Shown: positions 34,939-46,737, numbered from the stretch's first letter. The stretch is DNA of 64,000 nucleotides from Agromyces kandeliae (GCF_009674665.1 NZ_WKJD01000019.1:186001-250000), one strand, 5' to 3'. Program-made: numbers and translations. Notes: a model not told the origin generated them from the sequence alone.

Positions 34939-37077
34939 ATGACCGACTACACGAAGATCGACTTCACCGAGCTCGCAGGCATGTTCGACGACGAGGTCGT
35001 CACGCACTCGTACGTGCGCGACATCCCCCTGTCGGCCGGCCGCACCCTCGCGCTCGTGACCCTCGACAACGGACGTGACCACACGCGGCCGAACACGCTC
35101 GGCCCGAACACGCTCCTCGAGTACGCGGCGACGCTGGACCGGCTCGCCGAGCGCGCCGCGGCGGGCGAGATCCACGCCGTGGCGGTGACCGGCAAGCCGT
35201 TCATCCTCGCGGCCGGCGCCGACCTCTCGAAGGTGTCGCAGCTGCCGAATCGCGAGTCGGGACTGCGCATCGCGCAGCTCGGCCACTTCGCGCTCGGCAA
35301 GCTCGCGACCGTGGGCGTGCCCTCGTTCGCGTTCATCAACGGCCTCGCGCTCGGCGGTGGCGTCGAGATCGGACTGCACGCCGACTACCGCACGGTCGAC
35401 GCGTCGCTGCCGGCCCTGGCGCTTCCCGAGGTCTTCCTCGGCATGATCCCCGGCTGGGGCGGTGCGACCCTGCTGCCGAACCTCATCGGCATCGAGAACG
35501 CGCTGAAGATCGTCGTCGAGAACCCGCTCAAGCAGAACCGCACCATCAAGGCGCCCGACGTGCTCGAGCTCGGCATCGCCGACGTGATGTTCCCCTCCGT
35601 GAACTACCTCGAGGACTCGATCCGCTGGGCCGACGACGTCCTCTCGGGCCGTGTGAAGGTCAAGCGCCCGAACGAGCCCGGCAAGGTCGAGCGCCTCGTG
35701 AAGTGGGACGCCGCGATCGGCATCGCGAAGAAGATGCTCCAGAGCCGCATCGGCACGGTCCCGAAGTCGCCGTACGCGGCGCTCGAGCTGCTCAAGGCGG
35801 CGAAGTCGGGCACCCGCGAGGAGGGCTTCGCCCGCGAGGACGAGATGCTCGCCGACCTCGTGTCGGGCGACCAGTTCCACGCCTCGATCTACGCCTTCAA
35901 CCTCGTGCAGAAGCGGGCCAAGCGCCCTGCCGGCGCTCCCGACAAGGCGCTCGCGAAGCCCGTCACCAAGGTCGGCGTCCTCGGCGCCGGCTACATGGCG
36001 AGCCAGTTCGCACTGCTGTTCCTGCGCCGCCTGCAGGTGCCGGTGATCATCACCGACCTCGACCAGGAGCGCGTCGACAAGGGCGTCGCCTACATCACCG
36101 GCGAGATCGACACGCTCCTCGGCAAGGGGCGAATCTCCCCCGACGAGGCCAATCGGCTCAAGGCCCTCGTGCACGGCACGACCGACAAGTCGGAGTTCGC
36201 GGACTGCGACTGGGTCATCGAGGCCGTGTTCGAGGAGCTCTCGATCAAGCAGGACGTCTTCGCGGAGATCGAGAAGGTCGTCTCCCCCGAAGCCGTGCTC
36301 GCGACGAACACCTCGTCGCTCTCGGTCGAGGAGATCGGCGCGAAGCTCGAGCACCCGGAGCGGGTCGTCGGCTTCCACTTCTTCACCCCGGTCGCGGTGA
36401 TGCCGCTCATCGAGGTCGTGAAGACGTCGAAGACGGATGACGCGACGCTCTCGACCGCGATGGTCACCGCAGCGAAGCTGAAGAAGAACGCCGTCATCAC
36501 GGCCGACACCCCCGGGTTCGTCGTGAACCGCCTCCTCGCGGTGCTCCTCGGCGAGGCGATGCGCGCGGTCGACGAGGGCACCTCCTTCGAGACCGTCGAC
36601 CAGGCCATGGCTCCGCTCGGCCTGCCGATGGCGCCGTCGGCCCTGCTCGACCTCGTCGGCCTCAAGGTCGGCGCCCACGTGCTCGACACGCACCACGCCG
36701 CCTTCCCCGACCGCTTCTACCGGTCGGAGAACCTCCACGCGCTCGCCGACTACGGCACGCTCCTGGAGAAGGACGACAAGGGCAAGGTGAAGGGCTTCGA
36801 CAAGGGTGCGCTCAAGATCGTCGCAGGCGGCACCAACCCCTCGACCGCGGAGGAGATCCTCACCCGGCTCGAGGACGGCCTCGCGCGCGAGACGCGGCTG
36901 ATGCTCGACGACGAGGTCGTCGCAGCAGCCGAGGACATCGACCTGTGCATGATCCTCGGTGCCGGATTCCCGTTCCAGATGGGCGGACTCACGCCGTACC
37001 TCGACCGTGTGGGCGCCTCGGAGCGCGTGTTCGGCGACACGTTCCACCACCCGCCCGTCAAGGGCGTCGAGTCCTGA
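34939..37077 (+). CDS. fadB: Fatty oxidation complex alpha subunit: enoyl-CoA hydratase / 3-hydroxyacyl-CoA dehydrogenase
   Basis: A 712-aa two-domain enzyme. The N-terminal crotonase domain has the oxyanion segment AGADLSKVS, and NGLALGGGVEIGLHADYR and ALPEVFLGMIPGWGG carry the acidic pair. The NAD-binding domain begins near 330 (VGVLGAGYMAS), with ATNTSSLSV and the catalytic histidine in GFHFFTPV. The C-terminal hydroxyacyl-CoA dehydrogenase domain follows. It works with fadA in the same operon, and a strong terminator follows the stop. Confidence 0.95.
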   Translation: MTDYTKIDFTELAGMFDDEVVTHSYVRDIPLSAGRTLALVTLDNGRDHTRPNTLGPNTLLEYAATLDRLAERAAAGEIHAVAVTGKPFILAAGADLSKVSQLPNRESGLRIAQLGHFALGKLATVGVPSFAFINGLALGGGVEIGLHADYRTVDASLPALALPEVFLGMIPGWGGATLLPNLIGIENALKIVVENPLKQNRTIKAPDVLELGIADVMFPSVNYLEDSIRWADDVLSGRVKVKRPNEPGKVERLVKWDAAIGIAKKMLQSRIGTVPKSPYAALELLKAAKSGTREEGFAREDEMLADLVSGDQFHASIYAFNLVQKRAKRPAGAPDKALAKPVTKVGVLGAGYMASQFALLFLRRLQVPVIITDLDQERVDKGVAYITGEIDTLLGKGRISPDEANRLKALVHGTTDKSEFADCDWVIEAVFEELSIKQDVFAEIEKVVSPEAVLATNTSSLSVEEIGAKLEHPERVVGFHFFTPVAVMPLIEVVKTSKTDDATLSTAMVTAAKLKKNAVITADTPGFVVNRLLAVLLGEAMRAVDEGTSFETVDQAMAPLGLPMAPSALLDLVGLKVGAHVLDTHHAAFPDRFYRSENLHALADYGTLLEKDDKGKVKGFDKGALKIVAGGTNPSTAEEILTRLEDGLARETRLMLDDEVVAAAEDIDLCMILGAGFPFQMGGLTPYLDRVGASERVFGDTFHHPPVKGVES

Positions 37078-37092
37078 CCGACCGCTGAACGC

Positions 37093-37127
37093 CGAACGGC
37101 CCCCGACGCGATGTCGGGGGCCGTTCG
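37093..37127 (+). terminator. Terminator of the fadAB operon
   Basis: A perfect 15-bp stem (37093-37107 with 37113-37127) and a 5-base loop begin 15 bases after the fadB stop. Confidence 0.8.
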
Positions 37128-37140
37128 TATGCTCCTCAGC

Positions 37141-37671
37141 GTGACGCGCATCCAGTACTACGTGGCCTCGACACTCGACGGCTTCATCGCCGACGAGCAC
37201 GACGGGCTCGAGTGGCTCCTCCAGTTCGGCATGGAGGACTTCAGCGACCACTACGAACGCTTCTTCGCCTCGGTCGGCGCGCTCGTCCTCGGTGCCACGA
37301 CCTACGAGTGGGTCCTCCGCGAGGGCGGTGGATGGCCCTACGGCGAGCTGCCGACCTGGGTGCTCACGCACCGCACGCTCGAGACGCCCGAGGGCGCCGA
37401 CATCCGCTTCGCCGATGGCGATGTGGCTGCGGTGGCGGATGCAGCGACTGCAGCCGCAGGCGGGCGGAACGTGTGGGTCGTGGGCGGTGGGCCGGTCGCC
37501 GCCCAATTCCTCGCGGCGGGGCGGCTCGACGACCTGCTCGTGACGTACATGCCGGTCGCGCTGGGGCGCGGACGACCGCTGCTGCCGGTCTCGGAGGTCA
37601 CGCCGGTGCTCACGCTCACCGGGCTCACCCGTCTCGGTGACGCGGTCGAGCACGTCTACCGCGTCGACTGA
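37141..37671 (+). CDS. RibD C-terminal/dihydrofolate reductase-like protein
   Basis: A 176-aa protein of the RibD-C/DHFR-like family: it starts TRIQYYVASTLDGFIAD and has LGATTYEWVL and the NADPH-binding WVVGGGPVAAQFL. It probably reduces a small substrate with NAD(P)H, but the true reaction is unknown in this branch. GTG 37141 sits 8 bases after TATGCT, fitting a leaderless transcript that begins just beyond the fadAB terminator. The ATG at 37129 is an alternative start. It is convergent with dxs. Confidence 0.82.
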   Translation: MTRIQYYVASTLDGFIADEHDGLEWLLQFGMEDFSDHYERFFASVGALVLGATTYEWVLREGGGWPYGELPTWVLTHRTLETPEGADIRFADGDVAAVADAATAAAGGRNVWVVGGGPVAAQFLAAGRLDDLLVTYMPVALGRGRPLLPVSEVTPVLTLTGLTRLGDAVEHVYRVD

Positions 37672-37716
37672 CGCAGCGCCGGGAAGCGCACGTGCGCGGC
37701 GAGGTCGATCCTCGGC

Positions 37717-39660
37717 TCAGACGCGCGGCTGCGCTCCCGAGCTCGTCGGGACGTCGATGCCCGCGTTGCGGGCGTGCGGGAGCTTGCTGCCGAGCACCAT
37801 CGCGGTCACGTCCCGTGCGATGTGCTGGGGGGTGAGGCCCACGCGCTCGAGGATGTCGCCGCGCGAGCCGTGATCCAGGAACTCGTCGGGCAGGCCGACC
37901 TCGGTGACTGCCGTGTCGACACCGGCCTCTCGCAGGTCCTGGCGGATCCGGGTGCCGATGCCGCCGACGCGGATCCCGTCCTCGATGCTCACCACGATGC
38001 GGTACTCCCCCGCGAGCGAGACGACGCTCTCGGGTACGGGCACGACCCACCGCGGGTCGACCACTGTCGCCCCGATGCCCTGCGCCTCGAGCTTGCGCGC
38101 GACCTCGAGGCCGATGCCGGCCATCGGGCCGACCGTCACGATCAGCACGTCGCGACGCTCGGACTCGGCGAGGACGTCGACTCCATCGTGGGTGCGGCGG
38201 ATCGCGTCGTACTCGGTGCCGACCGTGCCCTTCGGGAACCGGAGGACCGTGGGCGCATCGCCGACCCGCACCGCCTCGGCGAGCTCCTCCGCGAGGCGGA
38301 CGGAGTCGCGCGGCGCCGCGAGACGGATGCCCGGCACGACCTGGAGGATCGACAGGTCCCAGACGCCGTGGTGGCTCGGGCCGTCCGGTCCGGTGACGCC
38401 CGCCCGATCGAGCACGAACGTCACGCCGGCCCGGTGCAGCGCGACATCCATCAGCACCTGGTCGAACGCCCGGTTGATGAAGGTCGCGTACACGGCGACC
38501 ACCGGGTGCAGGCCGCCGAAGGCGAGGCCCGCGGCGGAGGTCACCGCGTGCTGCTCGGCGATGCCCACGTCGAAGACGCGGTTCGGGAAGCGCTCGGCCA
38601 TCCGGTGCAGCCCCGTGGGCCGGAGCATGGCCGCGGTGATGCCCACGAGCCGTTCGTCGCGCTCCGCGAGCGTCACGAGTTCGTCCGCGAACACGCTCGT
38701 CCACGACGGCGCGGAGGCCGTCACGAGCGACTCGCCCGTCTCGGGGTCGATCTGGCCGACCGCGTGGAACTGGTCGGCGGCATCGCGTCGGGCCGGCTCG
38801 TAGCCGCGCCCCTTCTCGGTGATCGCGTGCACGATCACGGGGGCACCGTAGTCCTTCGCCTGGCGCAGCGCCGCTTCGAGCGCGCGCTCGTCGTGACCGT
38901 CGATCGGGCCGATGTACTTGATGTCGAGATTCGAGTACAGCGCCTCGTTGCCGCTGACCCGGCTGAGGAAGCCGTGCAGGCCGCCGCGGACGCCTCGGTA
39001 GATCGCTCGACCGGGCGATCCGAGGCGATCGAACGCGCTGCGACTCTTCAGGTGCAGCGATCGGTACGACTGCTTCGTGCGCACCGAGTTCAGGAAGCGC
39101 GCCATCCCACCGATGGTCGGCGCATAGGAGCGCCCGTTGTCGTTGACGACGACCACGAGGTTGCGGGTGTTGTCGTCGGAGATGTTGTTCAGCGCCTCCC
39201 AGGTCATCCCGCCCGTGAGCGCGCCGTCGCCGACGACGGCGACGACGTGGCGGTCGCCCTGTCCGGTCATCTCGAAGGCCTTCGAGATGCCGTCGGCCCA
39301 CGAGAGCGAACTCGAGGCGTGCGAGCTCTCGACGACGTCGTGCTCGGACTCGGAGCGCTGCGGGTAGCCCGCGAGTCCGCCCGTCTGCCGCAGGGTCGAG
39401 AAGTCCTTCCGTCCGGTGAGGAGCTTGTGCACGTACGACTGGTGTCCGGTGTCGAAGATGATGGGGTCGCGCGGCGAATCGAACACGCGGTGGATCGCGA
39501 GGGTGAGCTCGACGACGCCGAGGTTGGGGCCGAGGTGCCCGCCGGTCTTCGACACGTCGGCGACGAGCACCTCGCGGATCTCGCGGGCGAGCTCCTCCAC
39601 CTGGTCGTCGGACAGCGCATCGAGGTCGCGTGGTCCGCGGATCGTGTCGAGCAGCCTCAT
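37717..39660 (-). CDS. dxs: 1-deoxy-D-xylulose-5-phosphate synthase
   Basis: A 647-aa thiamine-diphosphate enzyme that joins pyruvate and glyceraldehyde 3-phosphate in the first step of the MEP isoprenoid pathway. The N-terminal domain has the ThDP-binding GDGALTGGMTWEALNN and the H-containing DTGHQSYVHK. The pyrimidine domain has the FDVGIAEQHAVT motif. ATG 39660 has GGAGG 8 bases upstream; the longer reading crosses the terminator region and is rejected. It lies downstream of aconitase with a hairpin between them. Confidence 0.96.
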   Translation of the reverse strand: MRLLDTIRGPRDLDALSDDQVEELAREIREVLVADVSKTGGHLGPNLGVVELTLAIHRVFDSPRDPIIFDTGHQSYVHKLLTGRKDFSTLRQTGGLAGYPQRSESEHDVVESSHASSSLSWADGISKAFEMTGQGDRHVVAVVGDGALTGGMTWEALNNISDDNTRNLVVVVNDNGRSYAPTIGGMARFLNSVRTKQSYRSLHLKSRSAFDRLGSPGRAIYRGVRGGLHGFLSRVSGNEALYSNLDIKYIGPIDGHDERALEAALRQAKDYGAPVIVHAITEKGRGYEPARRDAADQFHAVGQIDPETGESLVTASAPSWTSVFADELVTLAERDERLVGITAAMLRPTGLHRMAERFPNRVFDVGIAEQHAVTSAAGLAFGGLHPVVAVYATFINRAFDQVLMDVALHRAGVTFVLDRAGVTGPDGPSHHGVWDLSILQVVPGIRLAAPRDSVRLAEELAEAVRVGDAPTVLRFPKGTVGTEYDAIRRTHDGVDVLAESERRDVLIVTVGPMAGIGLEVARKLEAQGIGATVVDPRWVVPVPESVVSLAGEYRIVVSIEDGIRVGGIGTRIRQDLREAGVDTAVTEVGLPDEFLDHGSRGDILERVGLTPQHIARDVTAMVLGSKLPHARNAGIDVPTSSGAQPRV

Positions 39661-39747
39661 CCGTCGTGCCTCCGGGTGCGAGGGGCGCCGTGCGCCCGGG
39701 TTTCGTTCGAGTGTACGCCGGACGACCTGTGAGCCCCGGCAGAGATC

Positions 39748-39777
39748 GGGGGCGGCGAGCCGAAGCCCGCCGCCCCC
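39748..39777 (-). terminator. Terminator between aconitase and dxs
   Basis: A 13-bp stem with one mismatch (39748-39760 with 39765-39777) and a 4-base loop lie just after the aconitase stop on the minus strand. Confidence 0.65.
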
Positions 39778-39790
39778 TCGTGCGCCGTCG

Positions 39791-42601
<2,811 letters not shown>

Positions 42602-42734
42602 GATGTCCTCTCCTTCGCGGATGCCGCGGACGCGGCCCTTCCCGGCGTCACCCGCGGTGGTTCGCCGGTGGCCGCCCCAGCAAGGCTAGCCCAACCGCGT
42701 CACCGGCCGACAGGCCGCCGGCCGCACCCGTGAT

Positions 42735-42754
42735 TTATCTTGATGTCGAGATAA
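42735..42754. promoter_or_regulatory. Palindromic MarR-type operator upstream of aconitase
   Basis: TTATCTTGATGTCGAGATAA pairs at 8 of 10 positions and is strikingly AT-rich here. It lies 6 bases beyond the first GTGAT and directly before the end of the DUF3159 gene, in the aconitase upstream region. The form resembles operators of MarR-family proteins; TamR in Streptomyces is known to control aconitase. Confidence 0.5.
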
Positions 42755-42759
42755 CTGTA

Positions 42760-43527
42760 TCACTCGGCGGCGCGCTTCGCGGGGTAGACCGCGCGCACGA
42801 CCAGCCACGAGAACACGAGCAGCAGGGCGTAGAGCGGCACGCCCATGAGCAGCCGGGTGGCGCCGAGGGCCTCGACGTTTCCCGCATAGTAGAACGGCAC
42901 CTGCACCAGAAGCCGGGCGACGAACATGCCGAGCCAGACGACCGTCAGGAACTGCATCGCACGGTACTTCCGCCGCTCGCGGCGCCACCCGGTGCCGTCG
43001 CCCATCAGGAATCCGACGATGAGGCCGACGAGGGGCCATCGAACGAGGAGCGAGACGAGGATCGCGACCGCGTAGGCGGCGTTGGTGTAGAAGCCGATGA
43101 CGTAGTTGTCCTCGGCACGCCCGGTCCAGAGCGAGAGTGCAGCGGATGCCGCCACGCCGATGAGCCCGGCGATCGCCTGCGTCGGCTGGCTCCGCGTGAA
43201 CAGGCGCACCGCCGTGAACACGACGGCGAGGCCGAGCGAGGCCCCGAGCGCCCAGCCGAGCTCGCGCGTGAACGTGTAGACGACGAGGAACACGAGGCCG
43301 GGCAGGATGGCCTCGGCGAGCCCGCGAATGCCGCCGAGCGCGCCGACGAGGTCGGCCGGGGTCAGCGTCTCGTCGCGGGCGATCCGGCCGAGGCCGGACT
43401 TCTCGGCGGCCGCGGCGACCTGGCGGCCGAACTCGGCTGCCGCGTCATCCGCCTCGCCGCCGTTCGATGAGCCGGCGTTCCCGGGCCGATCACGGTCCGT
43501 GCCGTCGGCGGCGTGATCCTCGCTCAC
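42760..43527 (-). CDS. DUF3159 family membrane protein
   Basis: A 255-aa protein. The first 55 residues are hydrophilic and acidic; then come about six TM segments in three pairs, such as ILPGLVFLVVYTF and WPLVGLIVGFLMGDGTGWR. It matches the actinobacterial DUF3159 family and has no known function. GTG 43527 overlaps the stop of the DUF3710 gene by 4 bp. Its place in the dut-DUF3710-DUF3159 operon is conserved. Confidence 0.85.
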   Translation of the reverse strand: MSEDHAADGTDRDRPGNAGSSNGGEADDAAAEFGRQVAAAAEKSGLGRIARDETLTPADLVGALGGIRGLAEAILPGLVFLVVYTFTRELGWALGASLGLAVVFTAVRLFTRSQPTQAIAGLIGVAASAALSLWTGRAEDNYVIGFYTNAAYAVAILVSLLVRWPLVGLIVGFLMGDGTGWRRERRKYRAMQFLTVVWLGMFVARLLVQVPFYYAGNVEALGATRLLMGVPLYALLLVFSWLVVRAVYPAKRAAE

Positions 43528-44144
43528 GCGGGCTGACCACCCGAGGACGGCGCCGGCATGCGCAGCGGGATCAGGTCGCGCGGCGGCATGGGCGTGTTGC
43601 CGCGCACCACGACGATCGAGCGGAACAGGTCCTCGATCTTCGCCGCCGCCGCCGGATCGGCCGCGGCCTCGCCGGCGATGACGCCGCGCAGGAACCAGCG
43701 CGGCCCGTCGACGCCGATGAAGCGAGCGAGTCGCATCTTGCCGGCCTGTCCCTCGGCAGTCGTCACGGGGATCTGCGCGAGCAGTTCGGGGCCGAACGTT
43801 CCCTCGCGCACCTGCGTCGACCCGCCCTGCCGCGCGATCTGCTCGGCGATCTGGCCGCGGATCTCGTGCCAGAGCCCGCTCGACCGGGGCGCCGAGAACG
43901 GCTGCACCTGGAGCGTCGAGTTGGCGTAGTCGAGGCCGACCGCGACCACGCGCTTCGTGCCCTCCTCGACCTCGAGGCGCAGGTGCAGCCCCTCGCGCGG
44001 CAGGACCTTGACGCCGCCGAGGTCGACGTACGGGCGGACCGGGTTGGCCTCGGACTCGTCCAACGGTCCGTTCGTCGCGCGGTCCTCCGGCGCGGACTTG
44101 GGGTGGTCGACGGGGATGTCGTCGATGTTCTCGATGTCGCTCAC
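43524..44144 (-). CDS. DUF3710 domain-containing protein
   Basis: A 206-aa soluble protein of the actinobacterial DUF3710 family. The acidic N-terminus (1-40) is followed by YVDLGGVKVLPREGLHLRLE and a mixed alpha/beta core containing GVDGPRWFLRGVI. No catalytic motif is known. GTG 44144 has AGGAG 7 bases upstream and overlaps the dut stop by 4 bp, so it is translationally coupled to the dUTPase. The function is unknown. Confidence 0.87.
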   Translation of the reverse strand: MSDIENIDDIPVDHPKSAPEDRATNGPLDESEANPVRPYVDLGGVKVLPREGLHLRLEVEEGTKRVVAVGLDYANSTLQVQPFSAPRSSGLWHEIRGQIAEQIARQGGSTQVREGTFGPELLAQIPVTTAEGQAGKMRLARFIGVDGPRWFLRGVIAGEAAADPAAAAKIEDLFRSIVVVRGNTPMPPRDLIPLRMPAPSSGGQPA

Positions 44145-44599
44145 GCGTGTGCTCCTGACTGGTTCGCCCCGAATCCGGTGGATCCGAATCCTCCCTCGCC
44201 GCGAAGGCTTCCGGGCAGCTTCTCGACCTCGACGAACCGCGCTCGGCTCACCGGCATGACCACCAGCTGCGCGATCCGGTCGCCCGCCTCGATCCGGTAC
44301 GGCTCGCGGGCATCGGTGTTCAGCAGTGCGACCTTGATCTCGCCGCGGTAGCCCGCATCGACCGTGCCGGGCGCGTTCACGATGGTGAGGCCGTGCTTGA
44401 ACGCCAGCCCCGACCGCGGGACCACGAACGCGACGTAGCCGTCGGGCAGTGCGATCGCGACGCCGGTGCCGACGGTGGCGCGCTCCCCCGGCTCGAGCAC
44501 GACGGACTCGGCGGCGTGGAGGTCGGCCCCGGCGTCGCCCGGGTGGGCGTAGGCGGGGACGTGGTCGGCCGTGATCAGCACATCGACGGAATCGGTCAC
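44141..44599 (-). CDS. dut: Deoxyuridine 5'-triphosphate nucleotidohydrolase (dUTPase)
   Basis: A 152-aa trimeric dUTPase that makes dUMP and keeps uracil out of DNA. The five motifs are visible: DAGADLHA, PRSGLAFKHG, the catalytic-aspartate motif GTVDAGYRGEI, GDRIAQLVV and the C-terminal GFGSTGF. It starts with GTG 44599, divergent from the DUF3093 gene (38-bp gap). Confidence 0.96.
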   Translation of the reverse strand: MTDSVDVLITADHVPAYAHPGDAGADLHAAESVVLEPGERATVGTGVAIALPDGYVAFVVPRSGLAFKHGLTIVNAPGTVDAGYRGEIKVALLNTDAREPYRIEAGDRIAQLVVMPVSRARFVEVEKLPGSLRGEGGFGSTGFGANQSGAHA

Positions 44600-44637
44600 C
44601 GTTCGAGGGTAGTGCAGAAGTCTGGTCTGATAGTTCC

Positions 44638-45102
44638 ATGCCCGACTACCGCGAACGGCTCTGGCCGACGCCCTGGATCTACCTCACCAGCCTGCTGCTC
44701 GTCCCCGCGAGCATCCTCGTGCTCGCCCCGGTGTCGCTGCCAGCGGGCATCGCGACCGGTGTCCTCCTCTACGTGGCCGTCGCGGGGTCGCTCACGCTGA
44801 CGTCACCCGTGATCGAGGTCGGGGACGGCCGGCTCCGTGCGGGCAGGGCGGTGGTCCCGCTCGAGTTCACCGGCCAGGCGATCCCGGCCGAGGGCGAAGC
44901 CGCACGGACCGAGCGCGGCACCGGCCTCGACGCGCGGGCGTACCTCGTGATCCGCGGCTGGATCCGCGACGTCGTGCGCGTGCCCATCGAGGACCCCGCC
45001 GACCCGGCGCCGTACTGGCTCGTGTCGACGCGGCATCCGCACGAAATGGCCGCCGCGATCAACGGATCGCGACGGCCTCGTGTCGGTGGGGAGCCCGCCT
45101 AG
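44638..45102 (+). CDS. DUF3093 family membrane protein
   Basis: A 154-aa protein with two N-terminal TM segments (about 15-60) and a soluble C-terminal half ending in an arginine-rich tail. The WPTPWIYLTSLLLVPASI region and YLVSTRHPHEMAAAI-like end identify the DUF3093 family. GATAGT lies 4 bases before the ATG, suggesting a leaderless or very short leader. Its 3' end overlaps the DUF4193 gene on the other strand by 4 bp. The function is unknown. Confidence 0.85.
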   Translation: MPDYRERLWPTPWIYLTSLLLVPASILVLAPVSLPAGIATGVLLYVAVAGSLTLTSPVIEVGDGRLRAGRAVVPLEFTGQAIPAEGEAARTERGTGLDARAYLVIRGWIRDVVRVPIEDPADPAPYWLVSTRHPHEMAAAINGSRRPRVGGEPA

Positions 45103-45392
45103 GCGGCGCACTCCAGGCAGATCGGCCCGAGCTTGGTCTCGTGGTCGATCTGCGAGCGGTGCTTCACGAGGAAGCAGCTGACGCAGGTGAACTCATCGGC
45201 CTGCGGCGGCAGCACGACGACGTCGAGTTCGACGTCGGACAGGTCGGCTCCCGCCAGGTCGAAGCTGCCGGGGTTGTCGGCGTCCTCGACGTCGACACTT
45301 CCCGACATCTTGTCGGGCACGCGCTCCTTGAGGGCCTCGATCGACTCGGAGTCGTCTTCGGTCTTCCGCGGCGCGTCGTAATCCGTTGCCAT
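45099..45392 (-). CDS. DUF4193 domain-containing small zinc-type protein
   Basis: A 97-aa acidic protein. The N-terminal half is disordered and Asp/Glu-rich. The C-terminal part has two cysteine pairs, CVSC and CLEC, about 21 residues apart, which form a probable zinc site. It matches the DUF4193 family of Actinobacteria, of unknown function. ATG 45392 is chosen because AAAGG lies 6-7 bases upstream; the ATG at 45398 abuts that motif. It is divergent from sepH. Confidence 0.87.
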   Translation of the reverse strand: MATDYDAPRKTEDDSESIEALKERVPDKMSGSVDVEDADNPGSFDLAGADLSDVELDVVVLPPQADEFTCVSCFLVKHRSQIDHETKLGPICLECAA

Positions 45393-45585
45393 TCCCATCC
45401 TTTTTCCATTGCCGAGGATTCGGCGGCCATAGTCTGCACGAAATCAAGTGCGTAAGCAAACCATCCGTCGGTCGTCCGAACCGGTGGAATGCACAACTCA
45501 CGGCACGCCCGGCGTATTCCCAGCGCACGCGGAACCCGCGTGGCATCCTTGGGCGGAGATCAAGGGCACGGAAGGGCTTCTCGCC

Positions 45586-46737
45586 ATGCAGGAACTCAAG
45601 GTGATCGGGGTCGAGAGCGGCGCCCTCATCGCGGCCTCGGACGACGGCGCGCGATTCCGTATCGAGGTCGACGAGGTGCTGCAGTCCCGCATCCGCCAGG
45701 CGGTGCCCGAGACGCGCACCGGACCGAAGCTCTCGCCGCGCGAAGTGCAGGCGCACATCCGCTCCGGCCTCTCGGCCGAGGAGGTCGCCGAGCTCACGGG
45801 CGCGTCGGTCGACGACATCCGCCGATTCGAGGGACCGGTGATCGCGGAGCGCGAACACATGGTCACCTCCGCCCTCGCCGTCCCGACCCACGCCGAGGTC
45901 GCCGAGGGCGACGAGCCGACGTCGTTCGGCTCGATGGTGCGGGAGCGCCTCGCCGGGCTGGGCGCGCACGGCGAGCGCTGGGCCAGTTGGAAGGACGAGG
46001 AGCGAGGCTGGATGGTCAAGCTCGAGTTCACGGCCGACGGCATCGACCACGACGCGCGGTGGTCGTTCGAGCCTCGCAAGCAGGCGCTGCACCCGCAGAA
46101 CGCCGACGCGACGACGCTCTCGAAGCAGGGCGAGGTGCGGGGCGGCATGATCCCGCGGCTGCGAGCGGTCTCGACCGCCGATGACGCCTCGCGCTTCGAC
46201 AGTGGCGCGTTCACGTTCGACGTCGCCGACACCGCGGACGACGACACCGCGCCCCAGCCCGAACTCGCCGCCGCCCGGCCGACATCGGCACCGAGCGGGT
46301 CGGGAGCGTCGACGACGGCCCCTTCGACGACGACCGCGTCGAGTGCAGCGGTCGCGCGGGCCGCGATCAAGCGAGCCGATGAGCCGGCGCCGCCCACCGG
46401 CGAGACGGCCGACCTGCTCGAAGCGCTGCGCCGGCGGCGCGGCGAACGCGAGGTGGGCCCCGTCCCGGAGCGGATCACGACCTCACCGGCACCGGCGGCC
46501 CCGACGTCGGCCGACTCGGCTGCGGCACCGGCCTCGTCGCCGGCGGAGGCCGACGACCACGTCGATGCCGCCGCCGACGAGGACGCGGACGAGGCCCAGC
46601 AGCGGGCCGGCACGGCCGCCCGGGCGCTGTGGGGCGGCAAGTCGGGCCAGACGACCCGTCAGAAGAAGGGTCGCGCCGCGATGCCGAGTTGGGACGAGAT
46701 CGTCTTCGGCGCGCGCAGCGACGACGACCTGGCGTAG
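45586..46737 (+). CDS. sepH: Septation protein SepH
   Basis: A 383-aa actinobacterial SepH (DUF3071). The N-terminal domain (1-160) contains the helix-turn-helix-like LSPREVQAHIRSGLSAEEVAEL region and WASWKDEERGWMVKLEF. In Streptomyces SepH binds FtsZ and promotes filament assembly. The C-terminal half is a disordered Ala/Pro/Thr-rich linker ending in a conserved basic-acidic tail (PSWDEIVFGARSDDD). ATG 45586 is chosen because the conserved start MQELKVIGVE begins there, preceded by GAAGGG. Confidence 0.92.
   Translation: MQELKVIGVESGALIAASDDGARFRIEVDEVLQSRIRQAVPETRTGPKLSPREVQAHIRSGLSAEEVAELTGASVDDIRRFEGPVIAEREHMVTSALAVPTHAEVAEGDEPTSFGSMVRERLAGLGAHGERWASWKDEERGWMVKLEFTADGIDHDARWSFEPRKQALHPQNADATTLSKQGEVRGGMIPRLRAVSTADDASRFDSGAFTFDVADTADDDTAPQPELAAARPTSAPSGSGASTTAPSTTTASSAAVARAAIKRADEPAPPTGETADLLEALRRRRGEREVGPVPERITTSPAPAAPTSADSAAAPASSPAEADDHVDAAADEDADEAQQRAGTAARALWGGKSGQTTRQKKGRAAMPSWDEIVFGARSDDDLA

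Noticed and set aside
34000-37077. 1,025-residue frame suggesting a fused thiolase-FadB protein
   Set aside because: The first 313 residues are an off-frame reading of fadA. The real fadB starts at 34939 with GGAG upstream.
34897-37653. 918-residue minus-strand open frame opposite fadB
   Set aside because: Shadow frame: the translation is repetitive Val/Asp/Arg-rich, while fadB on the plus strand has intact catalytic motifs.
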